From assembly GCA_016209865.1 (NCBI GenBank), contig JACQVL010000189.1, positions 1-14,448 of the forward strand: DNA of 14,448 nucleotides, read 5' to 3'. The stretch's first letter is position 1; each line of letters begins with the position of its first letter. Source of the stretch: Candidatus Latescibacterota bacterium. GTDB taxonomy: Bacteria; JAAXHH01; JACQVL01. This document shows positions 1-8,098 of the stretch, piece by piece. The notes below the pieces were generated by a model. It did not search any database, was not told where the DNA came from, and saw nothing but the letters and a program-made list of their open reading frames with translations. Both the position numbers and the translations under genes were made by a program.

Positions 1-467
1 CCCCAGGACGACAGCAGACGACCGTCAGGAGCGAACTTGTGCACCCGCGAATTCCCGTAGCCGTCGGACACGTAGAAGACTCCATCAGACCGGACGGCCA
101 CATCGGTCGGGATGTTGAACGGACTCCCGTCTGGGTGCGGGATCCCTTTCGTCCCGACCGTCATGAGCACCTTCCCCTCTGTCGTACACTTGATCAGGAG
201 GTGCGCGTCCATGTCGACAAAATAGAGATGGTCATGCCCGTCGATCCAGAGGCCATGCGCCCTCATGAACACGTCCTCACCCCAGGCGTGTAAGAACCGG
301 CCGTCCCGGTCGAAGACGATGACCGGATGAGCGCTCCGATTGAACACGTACACCCGATCCTGCGAATCGACGACGACCGCCGGAGTCTGTGTGAACGCCC
401 ATCCGTCGGGGAGCCGGGGCCAACCCTCAGCCACTTCGTACGTGTGCAGACCTGTGCCGAGTTTCAT
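1..467 (-). CDS. NHL-repeat six-bladed beta-propeller protein (C-terminus cut by window edge)
   Basis: I translated this reading frame directly; the ATG is at 467-465 and about 155 codons are visible before the window ends, so the protein is incomplete. It reads as NHL/peptidyl-hydroxyglycine-amidating-lyase-like propeller blades. Recurrent 'V..D..DRVYVFNR', 'HGLWIDGHDHLYFVD' and 'PTDVAVRSDGVFYVSDGYG' segments alternate with 'F..DG..L..WG' turns. That last block (about residues 125-155) is the family's most typical stretch. No signal peptide is visible at this start, so it is probably cytosolic. The ATG overlaps the stop of the upstream dehydrogenase gene (ATGA), so translation is likely coupled. 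Bacterial relatives are often called lactonase-like or 6-bladed propellers, but real substrates are rarely known; a lactone or sugar-acid hydrolase role is only inferred from the neighbouring dehydrogenases. Confidence 0.8.
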   Translation of the reverse strand, partial: MKLGTGLHTYEVAEGWPRLPDGWAFTQTPAVVVDSQDRVYVFNRSAHPVIVFDRDGRFLHAWGEDVFMRAHGLWIDGHDHLYFVDMDAHLLIKCTTEGKVLMTVGTKGIPHPDGSPFNIPTDVAVRSDGVFYVSDGYGNSRVHKFAPDGRLLSSW

Positions 468-1534
468 CGTACCTGTCCCTCCTTCGTCCATGATGCCCAT
501 GTCTCACGATAACGATCGAGTTTCATCCGAAGTCCCGGCCGGTCGAGCACCGGGGTGTTGACGACGTACGGCGGCACCTCCCCGCGGGCGACGGCGAGCG
601 CGGCGTTGACACAGTCATGCCCGATATCCCGGAACAACTCATGCGTCCAGGCCAGGGCATGAGGAGCTAAGATGACGTTGTCGAGGGTGAGCAACGGATC
701 GTCCGGCGCGGGGGGTTCGACCTCGAACACGTCTAACGCCGCCCCCTGGATGCGTCCCTCTTGCAGCGCCCGTACCAGCGCCGCCTGATCGATGATCGGC
801 CCCCGCGCGGTGTTGACGAGAAACGCGGTCGGCCGCATCAGGCTCAACTCTCGCTCGCCGATCATCCCCCGCGTCTGCGGGGTCAGCGGGCAATGGATGG
901 AGACGAGGTCGCTCGTCCGCAGGAGCGTCTCCAGGTCGACCAGCTCCACGCCGAGCGCGGCGGCATCTGTCTGGTTGACCACCGGGTCAGCGGCCAGGAT
1001 TCGGGACGGCCCGAACGGACGCAGGAGGCGGACGACCTCCCGGCCGATGTGACCGACCCCGATCAGCCCGATCACCCGGTCGCGGAGCTCGCACCCGTTC
1101 CAGCGGTAGCGCTCGTTCCACCGGCCTTCGCGGACGAGTCTGTCTTTGATCCACACGCGATGACAGAGGGCTAACATCAGGGCGAGGGTCGCGCTGGCCA
1201 CCGGCCGGCGGGTGGCTTCGGGGGTGATCGTCACGATGACGTCCGCCTCCGTCGCCGCGTTCAGGTCGACCATCTCATATCCGACGCCGGTGCGCGCGAT
1301 GAGGGTCAACCGCTCGACGCCCACGAAGCTGGCCGGGACGTAGGGCTGTCCCATCGAGATGACCGCGTCGCAGTCCCGGAGCTGGCCACTCGTCACCGGG
1401 CGTTCATCGCGCGAGAAGAAAGAGTGGGGAATTCCTGCCTGTGTGAGGCCGTCAAGCCCGAAGTCCTGGAAGACCGGCTTTCCGTCCGGTCCTCGCAGAT
1501 CAGCGACCAGGGCGACACGGAAGTCAAGCGGCAT
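464..1534 (-). CDS. D-isomer-specific 2-hydroxyacid dehydrogenase (NAD-dependent)
   Basis: The 356-residue protein fits the D-2-hydroxyacid dehydrogenase / phosphoglycerate dehydrogenase-like family, which interconverts 2-oxoacids and D-2-hydroxyacids with NAD(P)H. The Rossmann motif GVGHIG is at residues 159-164, with D183 at the end of the next strand, which favours NAD. The catalytic Arg is R244 in NTARG, the Glu is E273 in the FEVEPP block, and the acid-base His is H292 in APHAL. All three active-site residues are therefore present. The ATG at 1534 has an AAGGAG ribosome site at 1547-1542 with 7-nt spacing. Its stop overlaps the start of the propeller gene downstream. The C-terminus is about 20-30 residues longer than in many homologues. 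The substrate is unknown; hydroxypyruvate, glyoxylate or sugar-acid derived 2-oxoacids are plausible from context only. Confidence 0.92.
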   Translation of the reverse strand: MPLDFRVALVADLRGPDGKPVFQDFGLDGLTQAGIPHSFFSRDERPVTSGQLRDCDAVISMGQPYVPASFVGVERLTLIARTGVGYEMVDLNAATEADVIVTITPEATRRPVASATLALMLALCHRVWIKDRLVREGRWNERYRWNGCELRDRVIGLIGVGHIGREVVRLLRPFGPSRILAADPVVNQTDAAALGVELVDLETLLRTSDLVSIHCPLTPQTRGMIGERELSLMRPTAFLVNTARGPIIDQAALVRALQEGRIQGAALDVFEVEPPAPDDPLLTLDNVILAPHALAWTHELFRDIGHDCVNAALAVARGEVPPYVVNTPVLDRPGLRMKLDRYRETWASWTKEGQVR

Positions 1535-1553
1535 GGAATGACTCCTTCGTGCT

Positions 1554-1621
1554 CACCACAAAGGCACAAAGAGCACAAAGGTATAGAAATTCTTCTTCGT
1601 GTCCTTTGTGTCTTTGTGGTG
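1554..1621. repeat. Imperfect inverted repeat of CACAAAG words between genes
   Basis: The left arm CACCACAAAGGCACAAAG (1554-1571) matches the reverse complement of 1604-1621 at 17 of 18 positions. An extra AGCACAAAG unit (1572-1580) extends the left arm. RNA from either strand would form a long hairpin, but neither side is followed by a T run, so it is not a standard intrinsic terminator. Repeats of this 'CACAAAG / CTTTGTG' kind are, from general knowledge, scattered between genes in many environmental bacterial genomes; whether this one is mobile or structural cannot be decided here. It splits the minus-strand cluster between the transporter and the dehydrogenase. Confidence 0.75.
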
Positions 1622-1640
1622 AAAAATGTTGTTCCTCTAT

Positions 1641-3632
1641 TCAAAACAAAATCTGCGACGTTGATTTGGCGATGAGCACCAACGAGACCGCCGCCATGCC
1701 GATCAACCCCAGCCCGCACCCGTACCCGGCGAGCAGGACGGGCGCGTATCCCATCCACGTTCGGTGACCGTACCGGCGGGCGAAGTAGTACCGGCCGAGC
1801 ATCGCGCCGGTGAACGTCAGGATCGTGTAATGCGGCCAGGCGCCGATCCCCCCGATCAGTCCGTAGAACAGGAGGGACGGGGCATGCAGGAGTGTCAGAA
1901 CCCCGTAGAGCGCGGCCGCCGTCGCCACGCCCGCCCCGAGGTACTCCCACCGGATGATCTGGCCGAGGACGTTCGCGCCGCCGGGGATCGTCGATTTCAC
2001 CCACAGCGTCTGCATCGTTGCCTGCAGCGGCCACATCTTCTGGACGTACGGGTAGGCGGCAGACGGGATGGGGGCGAGCTTCCAGATGAGCGAATAGAAG
2101 AGAAAGCTGAACACGACCATCAGGACGAGGCTGAGGACGGACAGACGGACGAGACTCCCAAATTTCGTCTTGGTCAACTCCAGTTGCCGGAATGTGGCCA
2201 CCGTCGCGCTGTAATCGTTCATCGGCACCGGAGCGAACCAGATCGCCGCCCCCTTGTAGCCGGACAGGTAGAACGAGCCTTCCCGCGCGTACGGGAACGA
2301 CGACCCGTACGGCGAGCCGGTGATGCCGACCATCCTGGCCCCGATGTACGAGAAGAACGGCGTCCACAGGAACCCGAACAGGGCGGAGAGCCACCAGGGG
2401 AAATCGGGGACGAGGAGGTAGACAAGATAGATGTAGCAGAGGGTGGAGAGCGTCCACAGACCGAGCGGAAGAGGCAGTCGGATGTCGCCCCGGCCGGGCG
2501 GCGGCTCGCGTGGGGCCAGCCGGTTGCCAGACTGTCCGCTCCGCCCCGCCGTCAGCGCCCGGACGGCGGAGACGAGTCCGATCACGCCGATGACGAGGGA
2601 TGTCCCGATCGACGAGAAACTCAGCCAGAAATCCACCTTGTTGTTGATGTCCGTCGGGATCGTGCTCATCCCCGGCGTCCAACTGTGGAGGATGCCTGCG
2701 TGGTACAGCAACGGGTTGGCGATGAACGTGACGAGCATCGACGAGATGAACGTCCCGACGACAATCCAGAACGGGAGGACGAACCCGGCCAAGAGGGAGG
2801 CGAGGTCGGTGCCCAGGCCGATCGGGCTGGCGGGCAGGACGGAGCGGACGCGCGGGGTGAAATCCGCGAACGGGATGGGGACGATCTCCTGGGTCTTCGT
2901 CAGGATGATGCCGGAGATCGTCGGGACGACGACGTAGATCATCCCCCACGCCATCCCGACCATCGACCCGACGGTGAACACCCGCCACCGCCAGGTCTCC
3001 GTGCCGGACGAGGATTCGGCTAAGGCGGTCGCGCCGGAGGCCTGGACCGGGGCCATGGGGAACGGGAGCCGCTCGACATCGGCGGTGACGCGGAACAGGA
3101 CGTACCCGATCGACAGGGTGCTCACCAGGCCGAGGACGGCGGCGACCAGGGCCAGGCCGACCGGTCTGACCCAGTCGGGGGACAGGAACGTGCGGTCGAT
3201 GAGCGCCACCGCCCCACGGGGCGGCACGACCCAGCCGGGGATGTATTGCGCGAGGCCGTCCGCCTGGGGGGACTGGATCAGGTACTGGTTCCAGATCATC
3301 GTCGCAAACGGCCCGCCGCTGGCCGACAGGCCGCCCGCTAACCAGTAGAGGATGATCGTCTCTTGCGGCTTGAGGCGGACGAACAACCGCTTGCTGATCT
3401 CGATGAACATGATGATCGTGACCCACTCCGCCGCTCCCGCGAAACTCTTGCCCGTCACCAGCTCCAGGTAGATCGAGCCGGGCAGCATGATCAGGCCGAC
3501 GAACAGCGCCGCCCAGACCGTCTTCACGCTGAACCCGTGCTCGTACGGCGCGTCGTCAGGGACGATGGGCGGGTGCTCTTCGCGCAGGAAATCGTCGTGA
3601 ATCGTCTCACGGCGCGGAGCGGGGGTGGACAT
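1641..3632 (-). CDS. OPT-like multi-pass membrane transporter
   Basis: This 663-residue protein is very hydrophobic, with many membrane segments (for example about 37-58, 69-86, 92-110, 157-181, 218-245, 276-308, 341-360, 390-430, 495-520, 563-600 and 628-656). A loop at about residues 185-206 reads ERLPFPMAPVQASGATAL, which resembles the conserved Pro-rich loop of the oligopeptide transporter (OPT) superfamily; the length also fits. OPT proteins import peptides, amino-acid derivatives or metal chelates, probably by proton symport. The ATG at 3632 has an AGGAGGT ribosome site 8 nt upstream. Its first 26 nt overlap the 3' end of the PLP-enzyme gene, so the two are co-transcribed and probably coupled. 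This suggests that it imports the compound the cluster processes. The family call is moderate; an unassigned permease is the alternative. Confidence 0.65.
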   Translation of the reverse strand: MSTPAPRRETIHDDFLREEHPPIVPDDAPYEHGFSVKTVWAALFVGLIMLPGSIYLELVTGKSFAGAAEWVTIIMFIEISKRLFVRLKPQETIILYWLAGGLSASGGPFATMIWNQYLIQSPQADGLAQYIPGWVVPPRGAVALIDRTFLSPDWVRPVGLALVAAVLGLVSTLSIGYVLFRVTADVERLPFPMAPVQASGATALAESSSGTETWRWRVFTVGSMVGMAWGMIYVVVPTISGIILTKTQEIVPIPFADFTPRVRSVLPASPIGLGTDLASLLAGFVLPFWIVVGTFISSMLVTFIANPLLYHAGILHSWTPGMSTIPTDINNKVDFWLSFSSIGTSLVIGVIGLVSAVRALTAGRSGQSGNRLAPREPPPGRGDIRLPLPLGLWTLSTLCYIYLVYLLVPDFPWWLSALFGFLWTPFFSYIGARMVGITGSPYGSSFPYAREGSFYLSGYKGAAIWFAPVPMNDYSATVATFRQLELTKTKFGSLVRLSVLSLVLMVVFSFLFYSLIWKLAPIPSAAYPYVQKMWPLQATMQTLWVKSTIPGGANVLGQIIRWEYLGAGVATAAALYGVLTLLHAPSLLFYGLIGGIGAWPHYTILTFTGAMLGRYYFARRYGHRTWMGYAPVLLAGYGCGLGLIGMAAVSLVLIAKSTSQILF

Positions 3633-4788
3633 GGGCAGGACCTCCTAATTCTTCCCTTAACCGCCGGGCGATGATCTCTTCCTCCCCGTCGATCAGGCAG
3701 TGGGGGTTCACTGAGATCTGACCACCGCCCCCGCCGAGCACGATGCGCGGCTCGCCGTCGTACAGCCGCTGTGCGAGTGTTTCGGCGGTCACGCCAAGCG
3801 CTCGTTCATCCAGGGTGATCACGACCCGACATGGACACTGGGCGGTGTACTCATGCTTCTCGGCGTTGGGCCGATGGATCGTACAGGACACGCCCGGATG
3901 CTCGCCGAACGCCCGGATGAACGACTGCGCCCGCCGTTCCCACGCGGCCAGATGGGCGTCGAAATCCATGCTCATGTACCGGTCGAGCGCGCACACCGTG
4001 GCGACGACATCCTCCCGGCCGACCTTCATCGAGCGTCCGATGCCGAACGGGGGGAGGACACGCATCTGGACGGTGGCTCCATCGATGAGGTCTTTCCGAC
4101 CGTACAGAATCCCGGTGTCGTTCGGTCCCTGGATATCCTTCCCCCCACTGAACGCGACGACGTCGGCGCCCATCGTGATGAACTTCCGGATGTTCTCGCG
4201 CGGCGGGGTCTCGGCCGCGGCATCGAGGATGAGCGGCAAGCCATGCCTGTGTGCTGTGCGGAGCATGACGTCCAGCGCCTCGTCGCCTTTGTTGGTATTC
4301 GCGAAGTACACGAACACCGCCGCCGCCGTGCGTTCGCCGACCGCTCTCTCGACATCGTCCGCCGTGAAGCCGTTCTCGGTCCCGACGAAGATCAACCGGG
4401 CTCCGGAGACCGCATACGACCGGTCATGGATTTGGGCGCAGACCTTCGGGATGACCACCTCGTTCTTCAACCCCGTCGTGTCCGGGAGTTGATGGTACCG
4501 GTCAGGGACCGTCCCAGCGATACAGGAGGCAGCGGCCAGACTCAGGCCCGCGTCCGCCCCTGCCGTGATCAGTCCCGCCTCCGCGCCCGTCAGCCGGGCG
4601 ATCTCACGACTCGCCGCCGCCAGTAACTCATCCATATGAACGAAGTATTTCGAGGCTTCGACCCACGCCGCGACCACGTCGGGCGGCATGATACTGCCGC
4701 CCAGGTAGCTCATCGTCCCACTCGCGTTGATGAGGGTTCGAACGCCCAGACGGTGGTACGGGTTCATTGACTTCCCGCACTGATTCAC
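3607..4788 (-). CDS. SelA-like / class V-fold PLP-dependent enzyme
   Basis: The 393-residue protein belongs to the fold-type I PLP enzymes related to SelA (L-seryl-tRNA selenium transferase) and D-glucosaminate-6-phosphate ammonia-lyase. The opening 'YHRLGVRTLINASGTMSYLG' (residues 11-30) is typical of that group. The cofactor Asp is D189 in LILDAAAE and the Schiff-base Lys is K217 in FSGGKDIQGP. With no selenocysteine genes or tRNA(Sec) in view and no SelA N-terminal tRNA-binding region, a metabolic lyase, racemase or aldolase role is more likely than selenium transfer. The GTG start at 4788 directly follows the cyclase stop, with GGAGG only 4 nt away. ATG at 4767 (residue 8) matches family N-termini better and may be the true start. 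The 3' end overlaps the transporter gene by 26 nt. Confidence 0.85.
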   Translation of the reverse strand: MNQCGKSMNPYHRLGVRTLINASGTMSYLGGSIMPPDVVAAWVEASKYFVHMDELLAAASREIARLTGAEAGLITAGADAGLSLAAASCIAGTVPDRYHQLPDTTGLKNEVVIPKVCAQIHDRSYAVSGARLIFVGTENGFTADDVERAVGERTAAAVFVYFANTNKGDEALDVMLRTAHRHGLPLILDAAAETPPRENIRKFITMGADVVAFSGGKDIQGPNDTGILYGRKDLIDGATVQMRVLPPFGIGRSMKVGREDVVATVCALDRYMSMDFDAHLAAWERRAQSFIRAFGEHPGVSCTIHRPNAEKHEYTAQCPCRVVITLDERALGVTAETLAQRLYDGEPRIVLGGGGGQISVNPHCLIDGEEEIIARRLREELGGPAHVHPRSAP

Positions 4789-6969
4789 TCATCCTCCCTT
4801 CACGCGGTAGACCTCCAGCGGGTGTTCCTTCCCCTTGACCTTCAGCGGTTCGAGCGGCTGGGCCTGGATGGCATGCCGGACCTGCTCGTACGCCGCGGCC
4901 GTAATCAAAACCTCCCCCGGTTTCGCCACGTCACACAGGCGTTTGCCCGTGTTCACCGTGTCCCCGAGAGCCGTGTAGTTCAGCCGGTCCGGGCTGCCGA
5001 CGTTGCCCACGACCGCCTCCCCGACGTTGATGCCGATCCCGACCTGACAATGTGGACTGTCCGTTTCCTCGCTCAGCCGGCCCGTCGCCGACCGGATGGC
5101 CAGCGCGCAGCGCACCGCGTTCAACGCCATGTCCTCCCCCTCGAACACCGCCATCACTTCGTCCCCGACGTATTTATCGACTTCCCCATGATACTGGGCG
5201 ATGGCCATCGCCTGCACCGTCAGGTACCGGTTGACGAGTTCGATCACCTCTTCCGGGGAGACTTTCTCGGAATACGACGTAAACCCACGGATGTCGGAGA
5301 AGAGGACGGTGATCGTCCGGCGCGTCCCGCCGAGCATCGGAGCCGCCTGTTGCTCCGCCGCCTGGGCGATGAGGTCGACGGCCGACCGCGGGACGAATTT
5401 CTCCATCTGGAGTTTGGCACGCAGGCCGGCGATCATCTCGTTGATCCGGCGGGCCAGATGCCCGATCTCGTCCCGGGACTGGATGGCGACGTGGACGGTC
5501 AGGTCCCCCTGTCCGACCTGTTCCGCGACGTTGCCGATGACCTGCACCGGCTTGACGACCGTCAGGCGGGTGAACAGAATCAGCACGCCGCACGCCGCCA
5601 AGGTCGTGATGAGGGCGGTGATGAGGGAGAGACGGCGGTTGCGTTGGATGGCTTGTTGCGTTTCATCCAGCGAGATCGTCGTCTCGACGACCGCCCGGTA
5701 GATATGATCCGCCCCGTGGCAGCCCTGGCACTTCTCCTCGTTGGAGATGACTGTGAACTGGACGAGCTGGTTGTGTGTGGTGTCGATGATCGTCGCGTCC
5801 AGGCCCGTCCGGAACGCGTCCTGGACGGCAGGTGGGGATGGAGCGGTCGGACTGGTGCTCTTCTCGCCGGCGAACACCTCTTCCGCGCTCGGGTTGAAGA
5901 CATGGAGGGCGGCGACTCCCTCGATGTCCCGGTACTGCTCGACGAGGCGGAAGCCGAACACCCCCTTCCCGGTCAGCATCAGCGTCTTGATCCCCAGCCC
6001 GATGCCCTGGCTGAGGAGGGCGGGCTGGAGGGCTTCTATGCGGGCCGCCGGATCGCCGGACTTGGACACCGAGGTCGCCAGGGCGAGCACCCCGCGCGAG
6101 GGGCCTGCATCAGTATGACACCGGCTGCATTTTTCGTCATGCGGGAACGACGAGAGCGACGTGACGGTGCGCGTCGAGTCGGTCTCCGTGACGACCATTC
6201 CCGGTTCGCCCGTTCTCGCCGCCTGTCCGGCTTGCGCCGTCACCGCTCCGGCGTCCGGCACACGCCCGACGGTGTACCGCTTCTGCAGGGTGGGATCGAA
6301 CAAGACCGCTCCGGACAACCCCTGGATCGTCGTCAGCCGTGTGAGGTACGTCGTCAGAGAATCCCCTCCCTGAGCGAGCATCTGGTACGTGATCGTCTCC
6401 CTGATGACTCTCGCTACGGCGGCCGTGGTCGAGTCCTGCACCGCCTGCCAGGAGACGCTGGCGGGGGCGTTGGGTCGTTCCGTCGTCAGCATGACCGCGC
6501 CCCGGAAGTCCTCTCCCTGCGTATGGCATACCCGGCACGCTCGTTCGTTGGGCAGCGGTTGAATCTGGGTGACGCGCCGTGTCGTGCCCTCGGTCTCGAC
6601 GTAGCGAGTCTGTGCCGTCTGGTCATTCAACACCCTGACCACCCGCTGATCACCCGACATCAAGCGCATGTTGGGGTCGGACGGTTTATAGATCTCCTGA
6701 CCATCTTTATCGTAGATGCGCAGACTCGCCCACTTCTGGGAGCGACGGACGTCGTCCAGCAGGTTCGCCAGGAGAGGGCCGTCCCCGGCTAACATCGCGT
6801 TGCGGAGGGTGGCGGTAAACGAGGAAACGAGGCTGTTCGCCCGTTCCTCAGCCTGCTGCATGAGGGTATCGGTCTGGCGGCGGACGCTCAACGTGACCAG
6901 CGCGCCGAACCCGGCGATCAACGTCAAGATGATCAGTCCGACGACTTTGATGGACAGACTGGTGCGCAC
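4789..6969 (-). CDS. Membrane class IIIb nucleotidyl cyclase with three CxxCH haem-c motifs and HAMP domain
   Basis: The 726 residues read as a transmembrane sensor cyclase that should make cAMP. Membrane helix 1 spans about 7-28 and helix 2 about 447-467, enclosing some 415 extracytoplasmic residues. These carry C145xxC148H149, C281xxC284H285 and C414xxC417H418, each followed by an Arg (RG or RA) about seven residues later and spaced 136 and 133 residues apart. A HAMP domain (about 468-522) leads to the catalytic domain (about 550-725). Visible catalytic residues are metal-binding D559 (FSDIRGF) and D603 (VGDEV), base-selecting K599 and T666 (YTALGD), and transition-state N673 and R677. The K/T pair marks class IIIb, usually adenylyl and sometimes bicarbonate-responsive. 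CxxCH outside the membrane implies covalent haem c, so redox or a diatomic gas is a likely signal (inference). It starts with GTG at 6969, with a weak GAGAG ribosome site. Confidence 0.93.
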   Translation of the reverse strand: MRTSLSIKVVGLIILTLIAGFGALVTLSVRRQTDTLMQQAEERANSLVSSFTATLRNAMLAGDGPLLANLLDDVRRSQKWASLRIYDKDGQEIYKPSDPNMRLMSGDQRVVRVLNDQTAQTRYVETEGTTRRVTQIQPLPNERACRVCHTQGEDFRGAVMLTTERPNAPASVSWQAVQDSTTAAVARVIRETITYQMLAQGGDSLTTYLTRLTTIQGLSGAVLFDPTLQKRYTVGRVPDAGAVTAQAGQAARTGEPGMVVTETDSTRTVTSLSSFPHDEKCSRCHTDAGPSRGVLALATSVSKSGDPAARIEALQPALLSQGIGLGIKTLMLTGKGVFGFRLVEQYRDIEGVAALHVFNPSAEEVFAGEKSTSPTAPSPPAVQDAFRTGLDATIIDTTHNQLVQFTVISNEEKCQGCHGADHIYRAVVETTISLDETQQAIQRNRRLSLITALITTLAACGVLILFTRLTVVKPVQVIGNVAEQVGQGDLTVHVAIQSRDEIGHLARRINEMIAGLRAKLQMEKFVPRSAVDLIAQAAEQQAAPMLGGTRRTITVLFSDIRGFTSYSEKVSPEEVIELVNRYLTVQAMAIAQYHGEVDKYVGDEVMAVFEGEDMALNAVRCALAIRSATGRLSEETDSPHCQVGIGINVGEAVVGNVGSPDRLNYTALGDTVNTGKRLCDVAKPGEVLITAAAYEQVRHAIQAQPLEPLKVKGKEHPLEVYRVKGG

Positions 6970-6983
6970 GGGCAGACTCTCTT

Positions 6984-7017
6984 TTCCTGACCCCTGATTC
7001 CTGACCCCTGACCCCTG
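6984..7017. repeat. Perfect 14-bp tandem repeat upstream of the cyclase gene
   Basis: TTCCTGACCCCTGA occurs twice with no gap (6984-6997 and 6998-7011), followed by a partial copy CCCCTG (7012-7017). It fills most of the 55-nt spacer between the oxidoreductase and the cyclase and lies just upstream of the cyclase ribosome site. Its role is unknown. It could be a slippage-prone spacer or a member of a dispersed genomic repeat. Confidence 0.85.
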
Positions 7018-7024
7018 TGTTGCC

Positions 7025-8077
7025 TCACACCGTCTCCACCTTCCCCGACACGGTGGACCGGTACGCCGCGTCTAACAGCAGCACCGACCGCATCGCCGCC
7101 TCGCCGGGCGCGAAGTTCGTCGTCGTCTTGCCGAGGATGAGGTCGACGAAGTTGTTGGGCGGGCCCTCACAACTGTACGCCCCGGCGTCCGGGGCGAGGT
7201 CGAGCACCACGTCCTGCTTGTCATGACGATGGAGCGCCAGCCGCGCGCGCTCGCAGTCGAGCAGGAGCATGCCCTCCGACCCGAACACTTTGATGTCGAC
7301 CTGGTAAGTCTGGCCGTCCGGCACCGTGCCCGCCCCGGAGACCGTCCCGATCGCCCCGCCCTCGAACCGCACGGTGATCGCATCGTACATCTCCACGCGC
7401 GACTCGGAGGCCGCCATCATAGCGAACACCTGGTGCGGGACGAGGCCGGTCAGCCAGCCGAGCATCCCGATGCTGTGGGAGAGCTGGGCGTGTCCGTACC
7501 CGCCGCCCGCCACGGCCGGGTCGGCCCAGGTCGCCGGGTCGGGCTCGAACATCATCTCCCCGTACTGAAACTTCTGGCCGCGCAGGAGGGTGCGGATGGG
7601 TGAGGCCATGTGGCAGACGATCGACTCGACCCGGCCGAGCAGTCCCGCATCGACGAGCCGCTTCGCCTCCTGGACGAACGGCCTGTAATGCCAGCCGTAC
7701 GGGACGAGGAGATGGAGGCGGCGCTCGTCCACCAACCGGACGAGGTCGCGGGCGTCCGCCGCACGCGTACACATCGGCTTCTCGACCATCACGTGGAGGC
7801 CCCGCTCCAGCGCCGCGCGGGCGTGTTCGTGATGGAGCGTGTGAGGACTGGTCACGACCACGCCGTCCAGTTCGACCTCGTCCAGGAGCGCCCGGTAGTC
7901 TTCGGTGGCGTACGGGAACCCGAACCGTTCCTTCACCTGCTGGAGTTCGTCCTTCCCCAGGCGGCAGACCGCCCGGAGTTCCACATCCGGCCGGCTCTTG
8001 AGGATGGGGAGATGATTCGCGGTCGCCCACCATCCGGCCCCGATAAACCCGATCCGCGCGACTGTCTTCGCTGCCAT
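7025..8077 (-). CDS. Gfo/Idh/MocA family oxidoreductase
   Basis: The 350-residue protein matches this family of NAD(P)-dependent sugar, inositol and sugar-acid dehydrogenases in length and layout. The nucleotide-binding loop is GAGWWA (residues 13-18), with the usual third Gly replaced by Ala as in many members. The hallmark EKP is at residues 99-101, where the Lys contacts cofactor and substrate. The C-terminal half (about 125-350) forms the substrate-binding sheet, with a GGGYGHAQLSHSIG segment probably lining the pocket. It has no signal peptide and is cytosolic. The ATG at 8077 has GGAGG 9 nt upstream. It is the second gene of the minus-strand cluster, between a propeller protein and the haem cyclase. 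The substrate is not readable; context suggests a cyclic polyol, sugar or derivative. Confidence 0.92.
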   Translation of the reverse strand: MAAKTVARIGFIGAGWWATANHLPILKSRPDVELRAVCRLGKDELQQVKERFGFPYATEDYRALLDEVELDGVVVTSPHTLHHEHARAALERGLHVMVEKPMCTRAADARDLVRLVDERRLHLLVPYGWHYRPFVQEAKRLVDAGLLGRVESIVCHMASPIRTLLRGQKFQYGEMMFEPDPATWADPAVAGGGYGHAQLSHSIGMLGWLTGLVPHQVFAMMAASESRVEMYDAITVRFEGGAIGTVSGAGTVPDGQTYQVDIKVFGSEGMLLLDCERARLALHRHDKQDVVLDLAPDAGAYSCEGPPNNFVDLILGKTTTNFAPGEAAMRSVLLLDAAYRSTVSGKVETV

Positions 8078-8098
8078 TGTAGTGTCCCTCCAAAAAGC

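Noticed and set aside
1554-1621. Intrinsic terminator at the CACAAAG hairpin
   Set aside because: A long hairpin is possible but no T run follows on either strand.
1764-3023. A 419-codon plus-strand open frame
   Set aside because: It is antisense to the transporter gene, has extremely charged low-complexity composition, and has no domain.
1393-3426. A 677-codon minus-strand open frame overlapping the transporter and dehydrogenase
   Set aside because: It is a frame-shifted shadow; its translation is Arg/Pro/His-rich without membrane segments, whereas the other frame gives a coherent membrane protein and a coherent dehydrogenase start with a ribosome site.
4822-6792. A 656-codon open frame on the plus strand
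   Set aside because: It is antisense to the clearly functional haem cyclase, is rich in Arg/Asp/Pro with no recognisable motif, and is expected by chance in high-GC DNA.
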